Shown in pieces: positions 1 to 9,194 of a DNA stretch of 64,000 nucleotides. Source of the stretch: Geodermatophilus amargosae (GTDB lineage Bacteria > Actinomycetota > Actinomycetes > Mycobacteriales > Geodermatophilaceae). Location of the stretch: positions 124,001 through 188,000 of the forward strand of contig NZ_FPBA01000001.1 of assembly GCF_900116515.1 (NCBI RefSeq), given 5' to 3'. The notes below the pieces were generated by a model, which saw only the letters and a list, made by a program, of their open reading frames with translations, did no database searches and had not been told where the DNA came from. How positions within the stretch are numbered: position 1 is the first letter of the stretch; every line of letters begins with the position of its first letter. The position numbers and the translations under genes are program-made.

Positions 1-253
1 GCTGCGCAACGCGCTCCTGCCGCTGGTCACCGTCACCGGCGTGCAGCTGGCCTACCTGCTGTCCGGCGTCGTCGTCGTGGAGATCGTCTTCTCCTGGCCC
101 GGGCTGGGGCAGCTGGCCTACCAGGCGGTGCGCGACCGCGACTTCCCGGTGCTGCAGGGCGCCGTCCTGCTGTTCGCCCTGGTCTTCCTCGTCATCAACC
201 TGCTGGTGGACCTGCTCTACAGCCGCATCGACCCGAGGATCGCCCGCCGATGA
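1..253 (+). CDS. dppB: Dipeptide/oligopeptide ABC transporter permease, DppB type (3' end only)
   Basis: Only the C-terminal 83 or so codons are in the window; the open frame runs in from base 2. The visible part has two hydrophobic segments and the family ending with a VVVEIVFSWPGLGQL stretch followed by a cytoplasmic SRIDPRI tail, typical of the last transmembrane helices of DppB/OppB permeases. It would pair with the next gene to form the membrane channel of an oligopeptide or nickel/dipeptide importer. Its TGA overlaps the ATG of the next permease (ATGA), so the two are translationally coupled. Substrate cannot be told from this fragment. Confidence 0.9.
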   Translation, partial: LRNALLPLVTVTGVQLAYLLSGVVVVEIVFSWPGLGQLAYQAVRDRDFPVLQGAVLLFALVFLVINLLVDLLYSRIDPRIARR

Positions 254-1188
254 CGCAGCTGCCGACGCCGGGCGCGACCCCGGCGGCACCGCCGCCCGCC
301 GAGCCCCTGCCGACGGCTGCCCCGGTACGCCCGCGGTGGCGGGAGACGCTCGGGCTGCTCGCCCGCAACCCGACGGCGGCCGTCTCCGCCGTCGTGCTGG
401 TCCTGATCGTGCTGGTCGCGGTGTTCGACGAGACGCTCGCGCCCGACGGCCCCAACGAGCAGGACCCGTCGCTGCAGCTCCAGCCGCCGAGCTGGGCCCA
501 CCCGTTCGGCACCGACGAGTTCGGCCGCGACGTGTTCAGCCGGGTGATCCTGGGGGCGGCGACGTCGCTGCGGGTCGGCTTCCTCTCCGTCGCGTTCGCC
601 CTGGTGGTCGGCACGCTCATCGGCCTGCTCGCCGGCTTCTACGGCACGTGGGTCGACGACGTCCTCATGCGGCTGATGGACGTGCTGTTCGCCTTCCCCG
701 CGGTGCTGCTGGCCATCGCCATCGTGGCCATCCGCGGCGCCGGGCCGGCCAACGCGATCCTCGCGATCGGCATCGTCTACGTGCCGATCTTCGCCCGGGT
801 CACCCGCGCCAGCGTGCTCGGCGTCCGCGAGGAGGTGTACGTGCGGGCCTCGCGGTCGGTCGGCGCCTCGGACTGGCGGCTGATCACCCGGCACGTGCTG
901 CCCAACGCCGCGCCGCCGATCATCGTGCAGACCTCGGTCAGCCTGGCGTTCGCGGTGCTGGCCGAGGCGGCGCTGTCCTTCCTCGGCCTGGGCCCGCGCC
1001 GGCCCGACCCGTCATGGGGGCTGATGCTCGCCGACGGCCGCGGCTTCATCGAGCAGGCCTGGTGGTACGCGGTCTTCCCGGGCCTGGCGATCGTCGTCAC
1101 GGTGCTCTGCTTCAACCTGCTCGGCGACGGGCTGCGCGACGTCCTCGACCCGCGGCAGCGCACGCTCATGGCCGGGAGCGGCAGGTGA
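250..1188 (+). CDS. dppC: Dipeptide/oligopeptide ABC transporter permease, DppC type
   Basis: A 312-residue membrane permease. A proline-rich cytoplasmic N-terminus is followed by a first helix (about residues 45-62), the [15 protein letters not shown] signature of DppC/OppC proteins, and further helices. The EAA-type coupling loop ([21 protein letters not shown]) contacts the ATPases. The ATG overlaps the end of dppB and its TGA overlaps the GTG of dppD, so permeases and ATPases are made from one coupled message. It forms the second half of the membrane channel. Length and architecture are normal for the family. Confidence 0.95.
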   Translation: MTQLPTPGATPAAPPPAEPLPTAAPVRPRWRETLGLLARNPTAAVSAVVLVLIVLVAVFDETLAPDGPNEQDPSLQLQPPSWAHPFGTDEFGRDVFSRVILGAATSLRVGFLSVAFALVVGTLIGLLAGFYGTWVDDVLMRLMDVLFAFPAVLLAIAIVAIRGAGPANAILAIGIVYVPIFARVTRASVLGVREEVYVRASRSVGASDWRLITRHVLPNAAPPIIVQTSVSLAFAVLAEAALSFLGLGPRRPDPSWGLMLADGRGFIEQAWWYAVFPGLAIVVTVLCFNLLGDGLRDVLDPRQRTLMAGSGR

Positions 1189-2216
1189 GCGCCCCGTCGT
1201 TCGAGAAGCCCGCGACGGCGGCCGCGCCGGTGCTGGAGGTCGAGGACCTGCGGGTGGACCTGCGCACCCCGCGCGGCACCGCGCACGTGGTCAACGGGCT
1301 CAGCTACACCGTCGGCCCGGGCGAGACCGTCGCGGTCGTGGGGGAGTCCGGCAGCGGCAAGAGCGTCTCGGTGCTCGCGCTGCTCGGCCTGCTGCCGGCC
1401 CGCACGGCGACGGTGACCGGCCGCGCGCTGCTGCAGGGCGAGGACCTGCTGACCATGGCGCCCGAGCGGCTGCGGCAGGTGCGCGGCCCCGGCGCCGGGA
1501 TGGTGTTCCAGGACCCGATGACCTCGCTGAACCCGGTGCTGACCGTGGGGCGGCAGCTGACCGAGGGCCTCCGGGCGCACGGGCCGGTGTCCAAGGCCGC
1601 GGCCCGGGCGCGGGCGGTCGAGCTGCTCGGCGAGGTGGGCCTGCCCGACCCCGGGCGCGCGGTCGGCCGCTATCCGCACGAGCTGTCGGGCGGGATGCGC
1701 CAGCGGGTGGTCATCGCGATGGCGCTGGCCAACTCGCCGGCGCTGCTCATCGCCGACGAGGCGACGACGGCGCTGGACGTGACGGTGCAGGCGCAGATCC
1801 TCGACCTGGTCGAGCGGCTGCAGAGCGAGCACGGCACCGGCGTCATCTGGATCACCCACGACCTCGGCGTCGTCGCCGGCATCGCCGACCGGGTGCTGGT
1901 CATGTACGGCGGACGCTGCGTGGAGGACGGCACGGTCGACGACGTCCTGGAGCGGCCGGTGCACCCCTACACGCGTGGGCTCCTCGGCGCGCTGCCCGAC
2001 CTGGCCGCCGACCCCGACGAGGACCTGGCGACCATCGCCGGGACACCGCCGGCGCCCACCGACCTGCCCGCCGGTTGCGTCTTCTGGCCGCGCTGCCCCG
2101 TACGCGGGGACGCCCGCTGCGAGACCGAGCAGCCGCCCCTGGCCGTCGTCGGCCGGGGCGGTGCCGGGCTGCCGCACCGGGCGGCCACCTGGTGCGCGGA
2201 GCGGGAGGCATCGTGA
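1185..2216 (+). CDS. dppD: Oligopeptide ABC transporter ATP-binding protein, DppD type
   Basis: 343 residues from the GTG that overlaps the dppC stop. Walker A is GESGSGKS, the signature is LSGGMRQR, and Walker B ends in [13 protein letters not shown]. The C-terminal oligopeptide-transporter domain has the cysteine pattern [15 protein letters not shown], which binds an Fe-S cluster or metal in some DppD/OppD proteins. An open frame extends far upstream, but that part lies antiparallel in frame to dppC, so the GTGA start is preferred. With dppF it forms the heterodimeric ATPase that drives import. Confidence 0.95.
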   Translation: MSAPSFEKPATAAAPVLEVEDLRVDLRTPRGTAHVVNGLSYTVGPGETVAVVGESGSGKSVSVLALLGLLPARTATVTGRALLQGEDLLTMAPERLRQVRGPGAGMVFQDPMTSLNPVLTVGRQLTEGLRAHGPVSKAAARARAVELLGEVGLPDPGRAVGRYPHELSGGMRQRVVIAMALANSPALLIADEATTALDVTVQAQILDLVERLQSEHGTGVIWITHDLGVVAGIADRVLVMYGGRCVEDGTVDDVLERPVHPYTRGLLGALPDLAADPDEDLATIAGTPPAPTDLPAGCVFWPRCPVRGDARCETEQPPLAVVGRGGAGLPHRAATWCAEREAS

Positions 2217-3310
2217 CGGCGCCGGGGGAGGGGGCTCCGGACGTCCTGGTGTCCGCGCGCGGGCTGGAGGTGCACTTCCCGATCCGCTCGGGCGGGGCGC
2301 TGCGCCGCACGACCGGTGCGCTGCGCGCCGTCGACGGCGTGGACCTCGACGTCTACCGCGGTGAGACGCTGGGGCTGGTGGGTGAGTCCGGCTGCGGCAA
2401 GTCCACGCTGGGCAACGCGCTGCTCCGGCTGGTCCCGCCGACCGGTGGCACGGTGACGTTCGACGGCCTCGACGTCACCGGCATGGGACGCAGGCAGCTG
2501 CGGGAGCTGCGCCGTCGGGCCGGGATGGTGTTCCAGGACCCCTTCGCCTCGCTGGACCCGCGGCGCACCGTGGCGCAGACGGTGTCCGAGCCGCTGGAGG
2601 TGCACGGCCTGCACCCGGGCCGGCAGGCCCGCGTGGCCCGCGTGCGCGAGCTGCTGGAGCTGGTCGGACTCGACCCGGCCGTCGCCGCCCGCTACCCGCA
2701 CGAGTTCTCCGGCGGTCAGCGGCAGCGGGTGGGCATCGCCCGCGCGCTCGCCGGCGAGCCGGACTTCCTGGTCTGCGACGAGGCGATCGCCTCCCTCGAC
2801 GTCAGCGTGCAGGCCCAGGTGCTCAACCTGCTGCGCCGGCTGCAGCGGCAGCTGGGGCTCACGCTGCTGTTCATCTCCCACGACCTGTCCGCGGTGCGGC
2901 ACGTCTCGGACCGGATCGCGGTCATGTACCTGGGCCGGGTGGTCGAGGTGGGACCCGCGGCGGCCGTCGCTGCCGCGCCACAGATGCCGTACACGCGGGC
3001 GCTGCTGTCGGCGGTGCCCCTGCCGCACCCGGAGCTCGAGCGGTCCCGGCAGCGGATCGTGCTGCGCGGCGACGTCCCCTCGCCGTCGCGGGTCCCCAGC
3101 GGCTGCCGGTTCCGCACCCGCTGTCCCGACGTCTTCGAGCCGTGTCCCGACGTCGACCCGGCGCTGCAGCCGGTCGGGTCGGCACCCGGGCACGTCGCCG
3201 CCTGCCACCTGCACGGCGTCGTCGGGACGCCCGTCGACGGGTCCGGGAGCACCCCCGCCGCGAGCGGCCCGCCCGGCGCGACGGCGAGCGGGGTCCGCGG
3301 GACCGGCTGA
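2213..3310 (+). CDS. dppF: Oligopeptide ABC transporter ATP-binding protein, DppF type
   Basis: 365 residues starting at the GTG that overlaps the dppD TGA. Walker A is GESGCGKS, the ABC signature is FSGGQRQR, and Walker B includes [12 protein letters not shown]; note alanine-isoleucine where LVCDEPVSALDV is usual. The C-terminal domain ends with the cysteine cluster [14 protein letters not shown]. It is the last gene of the dpp operon; a short hairpin of C and G runs (about 3335-3347) follows. An extra 40-residue Pro/Ala/Gly-rich tail is seen at the C-terminus. Confidence 0.94.
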   Translation: MTAPGEGAPDVLVSARGLEVHFPIRSGGALRRTTGALRAVDGVDLDVYRGETLGLVGESGCGKSTLGNALLRLVPPTGGTVTFDGLDVTGMGRRQLRELRRRAGMVFQDPFASLDPRRTVAQTVSEPLEVHGLHPGRQARVARVRELLELVGLDPAVAARYPHEFSGGQRQRVGIARALAGEPDFLVCDEAIASLDVSVQAQVLNLLRRLQRQLGLTLLFISHDLSAVRHVSDRIAVMYLGRVVEVGPAAAVAAAPQMPYTRALLSAVPLPHPELERSRQRIVLRGDVPSPSRVPSGCRFRTRCPDVFEPCPDVDPALQPVGSAPGHVAACHLHGVVGTPVDGSGSTPAASGPPGATASGVRGTG

Positions 3311-3403
3311 TCCCGATACCCGACCGGCCGTTTGCCCCCGCCGGGGGAGGGCACCGGCCCCCGGTGGCCGGCGCAGGGTGCGCCGCCGGAACGGGGACGT
3401 CTC

Positions 3404-4156
3404 ATGGCAACGAGCAGGACCAGCCGGGAGGCGCCGACCACCGGCCTCTACGGCAGCCGGATCGGACAGAACGCGGGGCGCGCGGCGCTCACCGAGTTCG
3501 TCGGGACGGCGATCCTGGTGTTCGTCGGCACCAGCACGGTGGTGGCCGGGCCCGCCACCGGCAAGACGCTCTACGAGCTGCTGGGTGTGGTGCTGGCCTT
3601 CGGGCTCACGCTGGTGGCGCTCGCCGCCGCCCTCGGCCACGTCTCGGGGTGCCACCTCAACCCCGCGGTCACGCTGGGCCTGGCCGTGACGCGGCGCTTC
3701 CCGTGGCCGGCCGCCGGTGCCTACGTCGTCGCCCAGCTCCTCGGCGGGATCGCCGGCGCGGCCGCGACGTGGGCGGCCTACGGCTCGGCCGCCCGGGACG
3801 AGGCGGTGCTCGGCGCCACCACGCCGCAGGAGGGCGTCTCGGTGGGCCAGGCGTTCCTCGTCGAGGCGCTGGTCACGTTCATCCTGGTCCTGGTCGTGGT
3901 GTCCGTCGCCACCGACGACCGCGCCGAATCGGCGATCGCGCCGGTCGCCGTGGGCTTCGCGCTGGCCGCCGCCATCTTCGCCGCAGGCCCGCTGACCGGC
4001 GGCGCGGTCAACCCGGCGCGCGCCTTCGGCCCGAACCTGCTGGCGGGAGAGCTGTCGTCGCTGTGGATCTACCTCCTGGCCCCGGTCGTCGGCGGCGTCC
4101 TCGCGGCGCTCGTGTACGACCGGCTGCTCTCCTCGGGCGAGCCCCCGGAGGCCTGA
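3404..4156 (+). CDS. MIP family channel (aquaporin/glycerol facilitator)
   Basis: 250 residues with six hydrophobic segments and both NPA half-helices: HLNPAVTLG near residue 85 and GGAVNPARAFGP near residue 203. The arginine after the second NPA is the conserved selectivity-filter arginine. The residue three before the second NPA asparagine is glycine, so neither the AqpZ threonine nor the GlpF phenylalanine is present, and water versus small-solute selectivity is left open. ATG at 3404 is chosen because the upstream in-frame stretch is Pro/Gly rich and non-membrane-like. The stop codon lies inside a hairpin shared with the converging helicase gene. Confidence 0.92.
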   Translation: MATSRTSREAPTTGLYGSRIGQNAGRAALTEFVGTAILVFVGTSTVVAGPATGKTLYELLGVVLAFGLTLVALAAALGHVSGCHLNPAVTLGLAVTRRFPWPAAGAYVVAQLLGGIAGAAATWAAYGSAARDEAVLGATTPQEGVSVGQAFLVEALVTFILVLVVVSVATDDRAESAIAPVAVGFALAAAIFAAGPLTGGAVNPARAFGPNLLAGELSSLWIYLLAPVVGGVLAALVYDRLLSSGEPPEA

Positions 4157-4172
4157 CCCGCCCCCCGGGTCA
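4154..4172. terminator. Bidirectional hairpin containing both stop codons
   Basis: TGACCCG, five C, then CGGGTCA form a perfect 7-bp stem with a 5-nt loop. The aquaporin TGA is the first stem base triplet and the helicase TGA (read on the minus strand) is the last, so one hairpin serves both converging genes. There is no T tract, as is common in high-GC actinobacteria. Confidence 0.55.
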
Positions 4173-5951
4173 GCCCCGGCCGCTGCGGGTCGGGCGCCGG
4201 CCCTGCCGGGATCCCGAGCGCGCGCCCCGGCGTCCGCCGTCCCTGCCGGGACCACGGCCGCGGGGCGCGCTGCAGGGGCGGCAGGTGCTGACCCAGGGCG
4301 CGACCGCGGTGCCGCAGGAGGAGCACGAGCCCGACCCGCTGAGCGCGATGGCGTCGGGGAGCAGCTCGCTGATCGCCTCGGCGCACTCCTCCTCGACCCA
4401 GGCCGCGTCGTCGCCGTCGAGGTCCGCGACGCCGGGGAACTGCCGCAGCAGCGCCTGGGCGTCGCGCGCGGCCGCGGCCGCCTGCTCGAAGTCCTCGACG
4501 CCGCCGTCGACCGGCACGTCGGGCAGCACCAGCTCCGGGCGGACCGGCAGGCCTGCGGCGTGCTGGAGCGCCGCGCGGGCGAGCACCAGCCAGCGGGTGC
4601 GCCGCGGCGGGTCGTAGTCGATCGGCAGGCTGACCAGCCGCCAGACGGTCTGCAGGTCGCCGACGGCGCCCAGCGGTCCGCGCAGCAGCGGCAGCAGTGC
4701 CTGGACCCGCAGCACCAGCTCGCCCACGTCGTCCGGGGTCACCGCCTGCCCGCGGGTGGCCGTGCGGGCCCACGCCTGCCAGCGCACCAGCGCCTCGGGC
4801 AGCTCGGCCGCCTCGACGGCGCCGAGGTCCTCGAGCTCCGGGCGCAGCCGCGGCAGGCGGTCGGGCAGGTCGCTGGGGCGGTCGCCACGGGCCACCTCGG
4901 CCCCGACGGACACCAGCGCGAGCGACGGCGACAAGCCCGCGACACCGGCGAGGACGCCGGCCGTCCCGTGCCCGGTCAGGCCGTAGCGGCCGGCCCGCCC
5001 GGCGATCTGGGCGGCCTCCCAGCTGCGCAGCGGCCGCATCCGGGTGCCGTCGTACTTCATGGTCTCGGCGAACAGCACGGTGCCGGCCGGGACGTTGATG
5101 CCGTGGCCGATGACGTCGGTGGTGACGAGGACGTCGAGCTCACCGGTGGAGAACCGGTCGATGACCTCGCGCCGGGTGGCCGGGGGCAGCGCGCCGTAGA
5201 GGACGCCGACCTTCCCGGGACGGTGCCTGTCGAGCTCGGCGGCGACGGCGTAGACGGCCTTGCGGGAGAACGCGACGACCAGCGTCTGCGGGCGGACGCT
5301 GCGGGCGCGGACGGGCGCGGCCAGCACGTCGAGCCGGGACAGCCGCCGGTGGTGGACGACGTCGACCCGCCCGGCGTCGGCGACCAGCGGGGACAGCGTC
5401 GGGTGCGCCTCGGCCGCGGAGATGACGTGCATCTCGCGGTACTCGCCGGTGAGCAGCAGCTTGGCCCAGTGGTGGCCGCGGTCGGGGTCGGCGACCCAGT
5501 GCGACTCGTCGAGGACGAGCAGCTCGCCGCGCATCGGCGCCTTCTCCACCGTGCAGCAGACGATCGGTGCGAAGGGGTCGACCTCCTCCTCGCCGGTGGA
5601 CAGGCCGACGGCGCCGGGGGGCAGCTGCGCGGCCAGCTTGAGGTAGGCCTCCTGCGCGAGCTGGCGCAGCGGCGCGGCGTAGACGCCGGAGCCGGTGGCG
5701 GCCAGGGCCTGCAGCGACTCATACGTCTTGCCGGAGTTGGTGGGGCCGAGGTGGAAGACGACGTGCTGCGGCGGCGCGGTGCGGACGGGCAGCTCCGGCG
5801 CGGCGCCCTCGACCCAGGCCTGCTGGGCGCGGCGCTCCTCGCGGGCGGCCGTCCGGGCGGCCTCGCGGGCCTCGTCGCGGGCGGTGTCGATGGGATCGGT
5901 GGGATCGGCCGTCGTCCGCAGCGGTGCGCGCTGCCCGGTGGGCGGGCGCAC
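4170..5951 (-). CDS. Suv3-like DEAD/DEAH RNA helicase
   Basis: 593 residues from GTG at 5951. Motif I is GPTNSGKTY (residues 69-77), motif II is DESH (148-151), and the second RecA domain has TTDVIGHGINVP and QIAGRAGRYG (motifs V and VI). The GPTNSGKTY form of Walker A is characteristic of the Suv3/mitochondrial degradosome helicase group rather than DbpA/RhlE types. Near the C-terminus a CSSCG...CRPC pattern could bind zinc. A likely role is ATP-driven unwinding of structured RNA during turnover or ribosome maturation. It faces away from the downstream hypothetical gene and converges on the aquaporin. Confidence 0.85.
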   Translation of the reverse strand: MRPPTGQRAPLRTTADPTDPIDTARDEAREAARTAAREERRAQQAWVEGAAPELPVRTAPPQHVVFHLGPTNSGKTYESLQALAATGSGVYAAPLRQLAQEAYLKLAAQLPPGAVGLSTGEEEVDPFAPIVCCTVEKAPMRGELLVLDESHWVADPDRGHHWAKLLLTGEYREMHVISAAEAHPTLSPLVADAGRVDVVHHRRLSRLDVLAAPVRARSVRPQTLVVAFSRKAVYAVAAELDRHRPGKVGVLYGALPPATRREVIDRFSTGELDVLVTTDVIGHGINVPAGTVLFAETMKYDGTRMRPLRSWEAAQIAGRAGRYGLTGHGTAGVLAGVAGLSPSLALVSVGAEVARGDRPSDLPDRLPRLRPELEDLGAVEAAELPEALVRWQAWARTATRGQAVTPDDVGELVLRVQALLPLLRGPLGAVGDLQTVWRLVSLPIDYDPPRRTRWLVLARAALQHAAGLPVRPELVLPDVPVDGGVEDFEQAAAAARDAQALLRQFPGVADLDGDDAAWVEEECAEAISELLPDAIALSGSGSCSSCGTAVAPWVSTCRPCSAPRGRGPGRDGGRRGARSGSRQGRRPTRSGRG

Positions 5952-6401
5952 GCGGCGGCGGGAGACGGAGGGCTGGGGAGCGGTCTCGGGCAGGAGGGGT
6001 CCTCGGATCGGCGTACGGGGGGAGGCCGAGCGCGGGACGCGCAGCCTGACCGCGGTGCAACACCGGGGACCCCCGGATCATGCCCGCCTCCGATCCGGCC
6101 GCTCCCGCGCCCGGGCGGGCGACACGCCGGGGGCATCCCGGCGCGGACGGGGTCACCGCCCCGGGTCCGGTGCCCGGCCACGCTCGGCGAGGGCCGGGAC
6201 GGTCGACAAGTGGTGGCCGCGGGAGGCGGGTCACCGGTCCGGATCGGCGCTCCGGCAACGATCCGTGTACGCGGCAGTCCGGGCCCGTCCCGGCCGGGCG
6301 GCGGGGAGGGCGCGCGCTCCTACCGTTCCCCCACTGCCTCCGGACGGCGGCAGTGGCCGGCGCGTTCCCGCCGGCCTCCGCGGGATCCCGGGGTGGTCAT
6401 C
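5952..6401. other. Intergenic region between divergent genes
   Basis: 450 bases between the helicase start and the next hypothetical gene, which point away from each other. It must hold both promoters. I see no convincing -10/-35 pair, RNA gene or strong palindrome, and open frames here are GC-driven shadows. Confidence 0.5.
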
Positions 6402-7004
6402 GTGAGTGGCGTCAGCGCACGTTCCGGTGGTGAGGTGCTCGCCGGCGGCCGTCGGCAGGGCTGGTGGCTCGTCGTCGACGCGGAGGACGGGGCCGAGGAG
6501 GTCGTCGCCGGCCCGTTCGCCGAGCGGGCCGAGGCCGGCTGGGCGCCCGCCGCCCTGGAGCCGGGCGCCGCCCTGGTGCACGGGTTCCGCCGGGCGGACG
6601 GCGTCCTCGCCCGGCGCCCCTCGCCCGAGGACGGGGCGTGGCTGGCGCATCTCGGCCGGCAGCTCGACCTGCTGCCCGCGGACTGGGACACCGTGCTCTC
6701 CGACGAGGACGACGCCCTGGGCACGCTGGTGGTCGAGGTGACGGCGGCGCTGTGCGAGGCCGGGCTGGCCCTGGACGACGCCTCCGGGACCGGCGGTGTC
6801 TGCCTCCTCCCCGAGCCCGGCCTCGGCGGCGCCGTCGTCAGCTGGCGGCAGCACGACCGCGTGAGCCTCGACCAGGTCCACGGTGCCGACGCGGACGCCC
6901 TGGGCCAGCTGGTGATGAACCGGACGCTGGCCGGCGTCCTGGCAGCGCGGGGCTTCGCCGTGGACCCGGTCGGCGGCGCCCACCTCGTCCGCCGGTCCGG
7001 CTGA
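6402..7004 (+). CDS. Hypothetical protein
   Basis: About 200 residues; I do not recognise the family. GTG at 6402 (MSGVSARSGG) is preferred; GTG at 6393 is possible. The protein is acidic and soluble, with tryptophans early (GWWLVVDAED) and no membrane segment, signal peptide or obvious motif. Composition and codon bias match real genes of this genome, and the frame ends just before the tRNA gene. The repeated VLA/HLV hydrophobic spacing toward the C-terminus suggests a compact alpha/beta fold, but no function can be given. Confidence 0.6.
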   Translation: MSGVSARSGGEVLAGGRRQGWWLVVDAEDGAEEVVAGPFAERAEAGWAPAALEPGAALVHGFRRADGVLARRPSPEDGAWLAHLGRQLDLLPADWDTVLSDEDDALGTLVVEVTAALCEAGLALDDASGTGGVCLLPEPGLGGAVVSWRQHDRVSLDQVHGADADALGQLVMNRTLAGVLAARGFAVDPVGGAHLVRRSG

Positions 7005-7056
7005 ACCGGCGCACTCCCGGCGGGGGCCCGGAGTGGTCCGTAACATCGGGCCGTCA

Positions 7057-7143
7057 GGAGGGCTCGCCTAGAGGCCGATGGCGGCGGTCTTGAAAACCGC
7101 TATGGGGTCACACCCATCGTGGGTTCGAATCCCACGCCCTCCG
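7057..7143 (+). tRNA. tRNA-Ser (anticodon UGA)
   Basis: Acceptor stem GGAGGGC pairs with GCCCTCC at the 3' end, discriminator G. The anticodon arm GCGGT-CTTGAAA-ACCGC gives anticodon TGA. The long variable arm and the GGGTTCGAATCCC T arm are as expected for a class II serine tRNA of 87 nt. CCA is not encoded. Its 3' part, from 7089, is duplicated at 24570-24624 and is the insertion site of the integrative element. Confidence 0.95.
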
Positions 7144-7146
7144 CTC
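7089..7146 (+). repeat. attL, direct repeat within tRNA-Ser 3' end
   Basis: 58 bp matching 24570-24627 with one difference (C at 7111, A at 24592). It starts in the anticodon loop and runs to three bases past the tRNA end, so the tRNA gene stays complete on this side. Confidence 0.9.
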
Positions 7147-7213
7147 TTGACCAGCGGTTTCGCGCTGCCCGCAAGGCTCCAGTGAAGGGCCGCCCGGCGC
7201 CTTTGATCGCTCG

Positions 7214-7258
7214 CGTGCCCGCTACGTGCCCGTACGGTTCGGGGTCGTGCCCGCTGCG
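7214..7258. promoter_or_regulatory. Candidate integrase arm-type sites, left end
   Basis: CGTGCCCG occurs at 7214, 7225 and 7246. The 21-bp unit at 7214-7234 recurs at 24442-24462 near the right end with one change (A to G). Copies near both ends, one overlapping the integrase 3' end, are what integrase or excisionase arm sites would look like. No binding data are available here. Confidence 0.45.
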
Positions 7259-8352
7259 AGGCGCCCGAGGCGGGCCGCGACCTCGGCGTCGCGCCGCTCG
7301 GCCGCGTGCTGGTAGATCATCGCCGCGCGGGACGACGAGTGGCCGGCACGTCGCATGACCTCGGCCAGGGTCGCCCCGCTCTGCGCCGCCAGGGTGAGTC
7401 CCGCATGCCGCAGGTCGTGCAGATGGACGCCGGGTAGGTCGGCTGCTCGACGGGCCGTGCTCCAGGCGGCGTGGACGTGATGGGCGCGGAGAACTCTCCC
7501 GTCCCTTCGCACGAACAGCCGAGCGGTCGGCAGTGCCGGGGAGCGGGTCCTCAGGTGCTCGGCCAGTGCTGAGACGCCCTGCGGGGGGAGGTGGACGACG
7601 CGCTGGCTGCCTGCCTTCGGTGCGCCCTCCACGGGGCCCACGTCCGTCTCCACGACCTGTCGCTGCACGGCCACAGTGCTGGTGTCCATGTCGACGTCAC
7701 CGATGCGGAGGGCCAGCAGCTCGCCGAGGCGCAGGTGCGCCCAGAAGGCCAGGTCGACGAGGCCCCGGAGGTTCTCGGGCATGTGCGCGGAGAGGTGCTG
7801 TACCTGGTCGACGTCCAGCAGCGGGCGCTCGTCACTGCGGGCCTGGCCCGCACCCGTGATCCGGCAGGGATTTCGGGGGAGCGCGTCGTCTGCAACAGCC
7901 GTGGCCAGGATGGCGTGGAGGAGGGCGTAGGCCTGCCTGGTCGCCGTCGGGCCGGTGGCTGCGCTCGTCTCGGCGTGCCACCGCCGCACAGCGGCCGGTG
8001 TGATCCGGTCGAGCGGCAGGCCGCCGAGCGCAGGGAGCACCCAGCGGTCGAGGGAGTGCTGGTAGGTCTCGCGGGTTCGCACGGCGAGGGGACGACCTCG
8101 AACGGTCCGCTCGGCCAGCCACGCCTGGCTGTACTCGCGGAGCGTGACGCCACTGCGCAAGGGGTCGAGCCACACGCCGCGACCCATGTCCACCTCCACC
8201 GCGGCCAGGAAGCGTGCCGCGTCGGTCTTGGTGGCGAACGTGCTCGGTGCTGACCGGTCCCGGCCGTCCGGGCCCGGGTAGCGGGCCTGCCACCGGCCGG
8301 AGGGCAGCTTGCGCACGCGACCGAAGCGCCTTCTGGTGCTGCTTGCTGGCAT
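7222..8352 (-). CDS. int: Tyrosine-type site-specific integrase
   Basis: 376 residues. The N-terminal region (about 1-60) is an arm-binding AP2-like segment (GRWQARYPGPDG), then a SAM-like core-binding domain, then the catalytic domain. Catalytic residues are visible: Arg in HLRLGELLALR, Lys in PKAGSQR, His and Arg in LHDLRHAG, His in GHSSSR and Tyr in AMIYQH. The gene sits next to attL and reads toward it, as usual for tRNA-targeting actinobacterial elements. It should catalyse integration and, with a small DNA-binding partner, excision. Its stop is TAG. Confidence 0.95.
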   Translation of the reverse strand: MPASSTRRRFGRVRKLPSGRWQARYPGPDGRDRSAPSTFATKTDAARFLAAVEVDMGRGVWLDPLRSGVTLREYSQAWLAERTVRGRPLAVRTRETYQHSLDRWVLPALGGLPLDRITPAAVRRWHAETSAATGPTATRQAYALLHAILATAVADDALPRNPCRITGAGQARSDERPLLDVDQVQHLSAHMPENLRGLVDLAFWAHLRLGELLALRIGDVDMDTSTVAVQRQVVETDVGPVEGAPKAGSQRVVHLPPQGVSALAEHLRTRSPALPTARLFVRRDGRVLRAHHVHAAWSTARRAADLPGVHLHDLRHAGLTLAAQSGATLAEVMRRAGHSSSRAAMIYQHAAERRDAEVAARLGRLAAGTTPNRTGT

Positions 8353-8413
8353 GCTCCGACCTTGGCCGCCTTCGGCTTTGCAGGGAACTCGTCTGTGGAC
8401 GCTGGTCGACGCC

Positions 8414-8632
8414 CTACCGGCAGGGCACCCGGCCGGCCGCCACGAAGGCGTCCAGCGCGCAACGCTCGAGGCGCACGTGCTTGCCGAGCTTGACGTAGAG
8501 GATCCGCCGCTCGCTGATGAGGCGGCGGGCGAAGCGCTGCCCGGTGCCCAGGTACTCGGCCGCCTGGCCGATGGTGAGCAGCTGACCGGAGTCGCCGAGG
8601 GGCTTGTGCCCGTGGGTGGACGCCGGTGGCAT
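8414..8632 (-). CDS. Small helix-turn-helix protein (excisionase-like)
   Basis: 72 residues from ATG at 8632, which has a strong GGAGGAACGCG ribosome site; the longer upstream frame is therefore not used. The core, LLTIGQAAEYLGTGQRFARRLI then KLGKHVRLE, matches the MerR/excisionase winged-helix fold in which a short wing follows the recognition helix. It lies just upstream of the integrase on the same strand. A role in excision or in controlling the integrase is likely but inferred from position and fold. Confidence 0.75.
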   Translation of the reverse strand: MPPASTHGHKPLGDSGQLLTIGQAAEYLGTGQRFARRLISERRILYVKLGKHVRLERCALDAFVAAGRVPCR

Positions 8633-8806
8633 CGCGTTCCTCCGTGGGGTTGTCCGGGCCACCATCAGCGGCCGCCTGCCGTGAGGGTGGCCCGGTTGTT
8701 GCCTTGCGAGGTCCTCCGGCAAGGTCCGAGCGTGTCGCTGAGGGTGCACTCGCCCGGCGGGTAGTGCCTCCTCTATCCCGGCGGGTGTGCCGGTGGTGGC
8801 GTGGGT

Positions 8807-9031
8807 TCACCTCCGGTTCTCCGGGCTGGCGAGGACCTGGCCGTGCTGGGCGTCGATCCAGGCGTGCAGGTCGTCGCGGCGGTAGAGGACGCGGCGGCCG
8901 AGGCGGAAGCTGTGCGGGCCGGTGCCCAGGTGTCGCCAGTAGCGCAGGGTGGCGACGGGGGCGCGCAGGAGGTCGGCGGCTTCGGTGATGGTGAGCAGGT
9001 CGGGCTCGCGGCCGGTGGCGGGCTGGGTCAT
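8807..9031 (-). CDS. Second small helix-turn-helix protein (MerR/Xis-like)
   Basis: 74 residues. The sequence LLTITEAADLLRAPVATLRYWRHLGTGP followed by FRLGRRVLYRRDDLHAWI is a classic excisionase-type winged helix, distinct in sequence from the neighbouring 72-residue HTH protein. It lies between the relaxase and that gene on the same strand. One of the two is probably the recombination directionality factor and the other may be a repressor or relaxosome accessory protein; which is which cannot be decided here. Confidence 0.78.
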   Translation of the reverse strand: MTQPATGREPDLLTITEAADLLRAPVATLRYWRHLGTGPHSFRLGRRVLYRRDDLHAWIDAQHGQVLASPENRR

Positions 9032-9194
9032 GGCGGGCTCCGGATCTGATGCTGGTGGGGGCCTCTTGCCTGTGGAAGGCGTTGTTTCGGGCCGTTTGGT
9101 GGCAGCTCACCGGCACGTTTCTCTGGCCGTCTCCAGTTCTCCTCCAGCACTTCTCCCGCCGAGCCTGCGGCCCGTTCGCTGGAGAACCTCGCGG

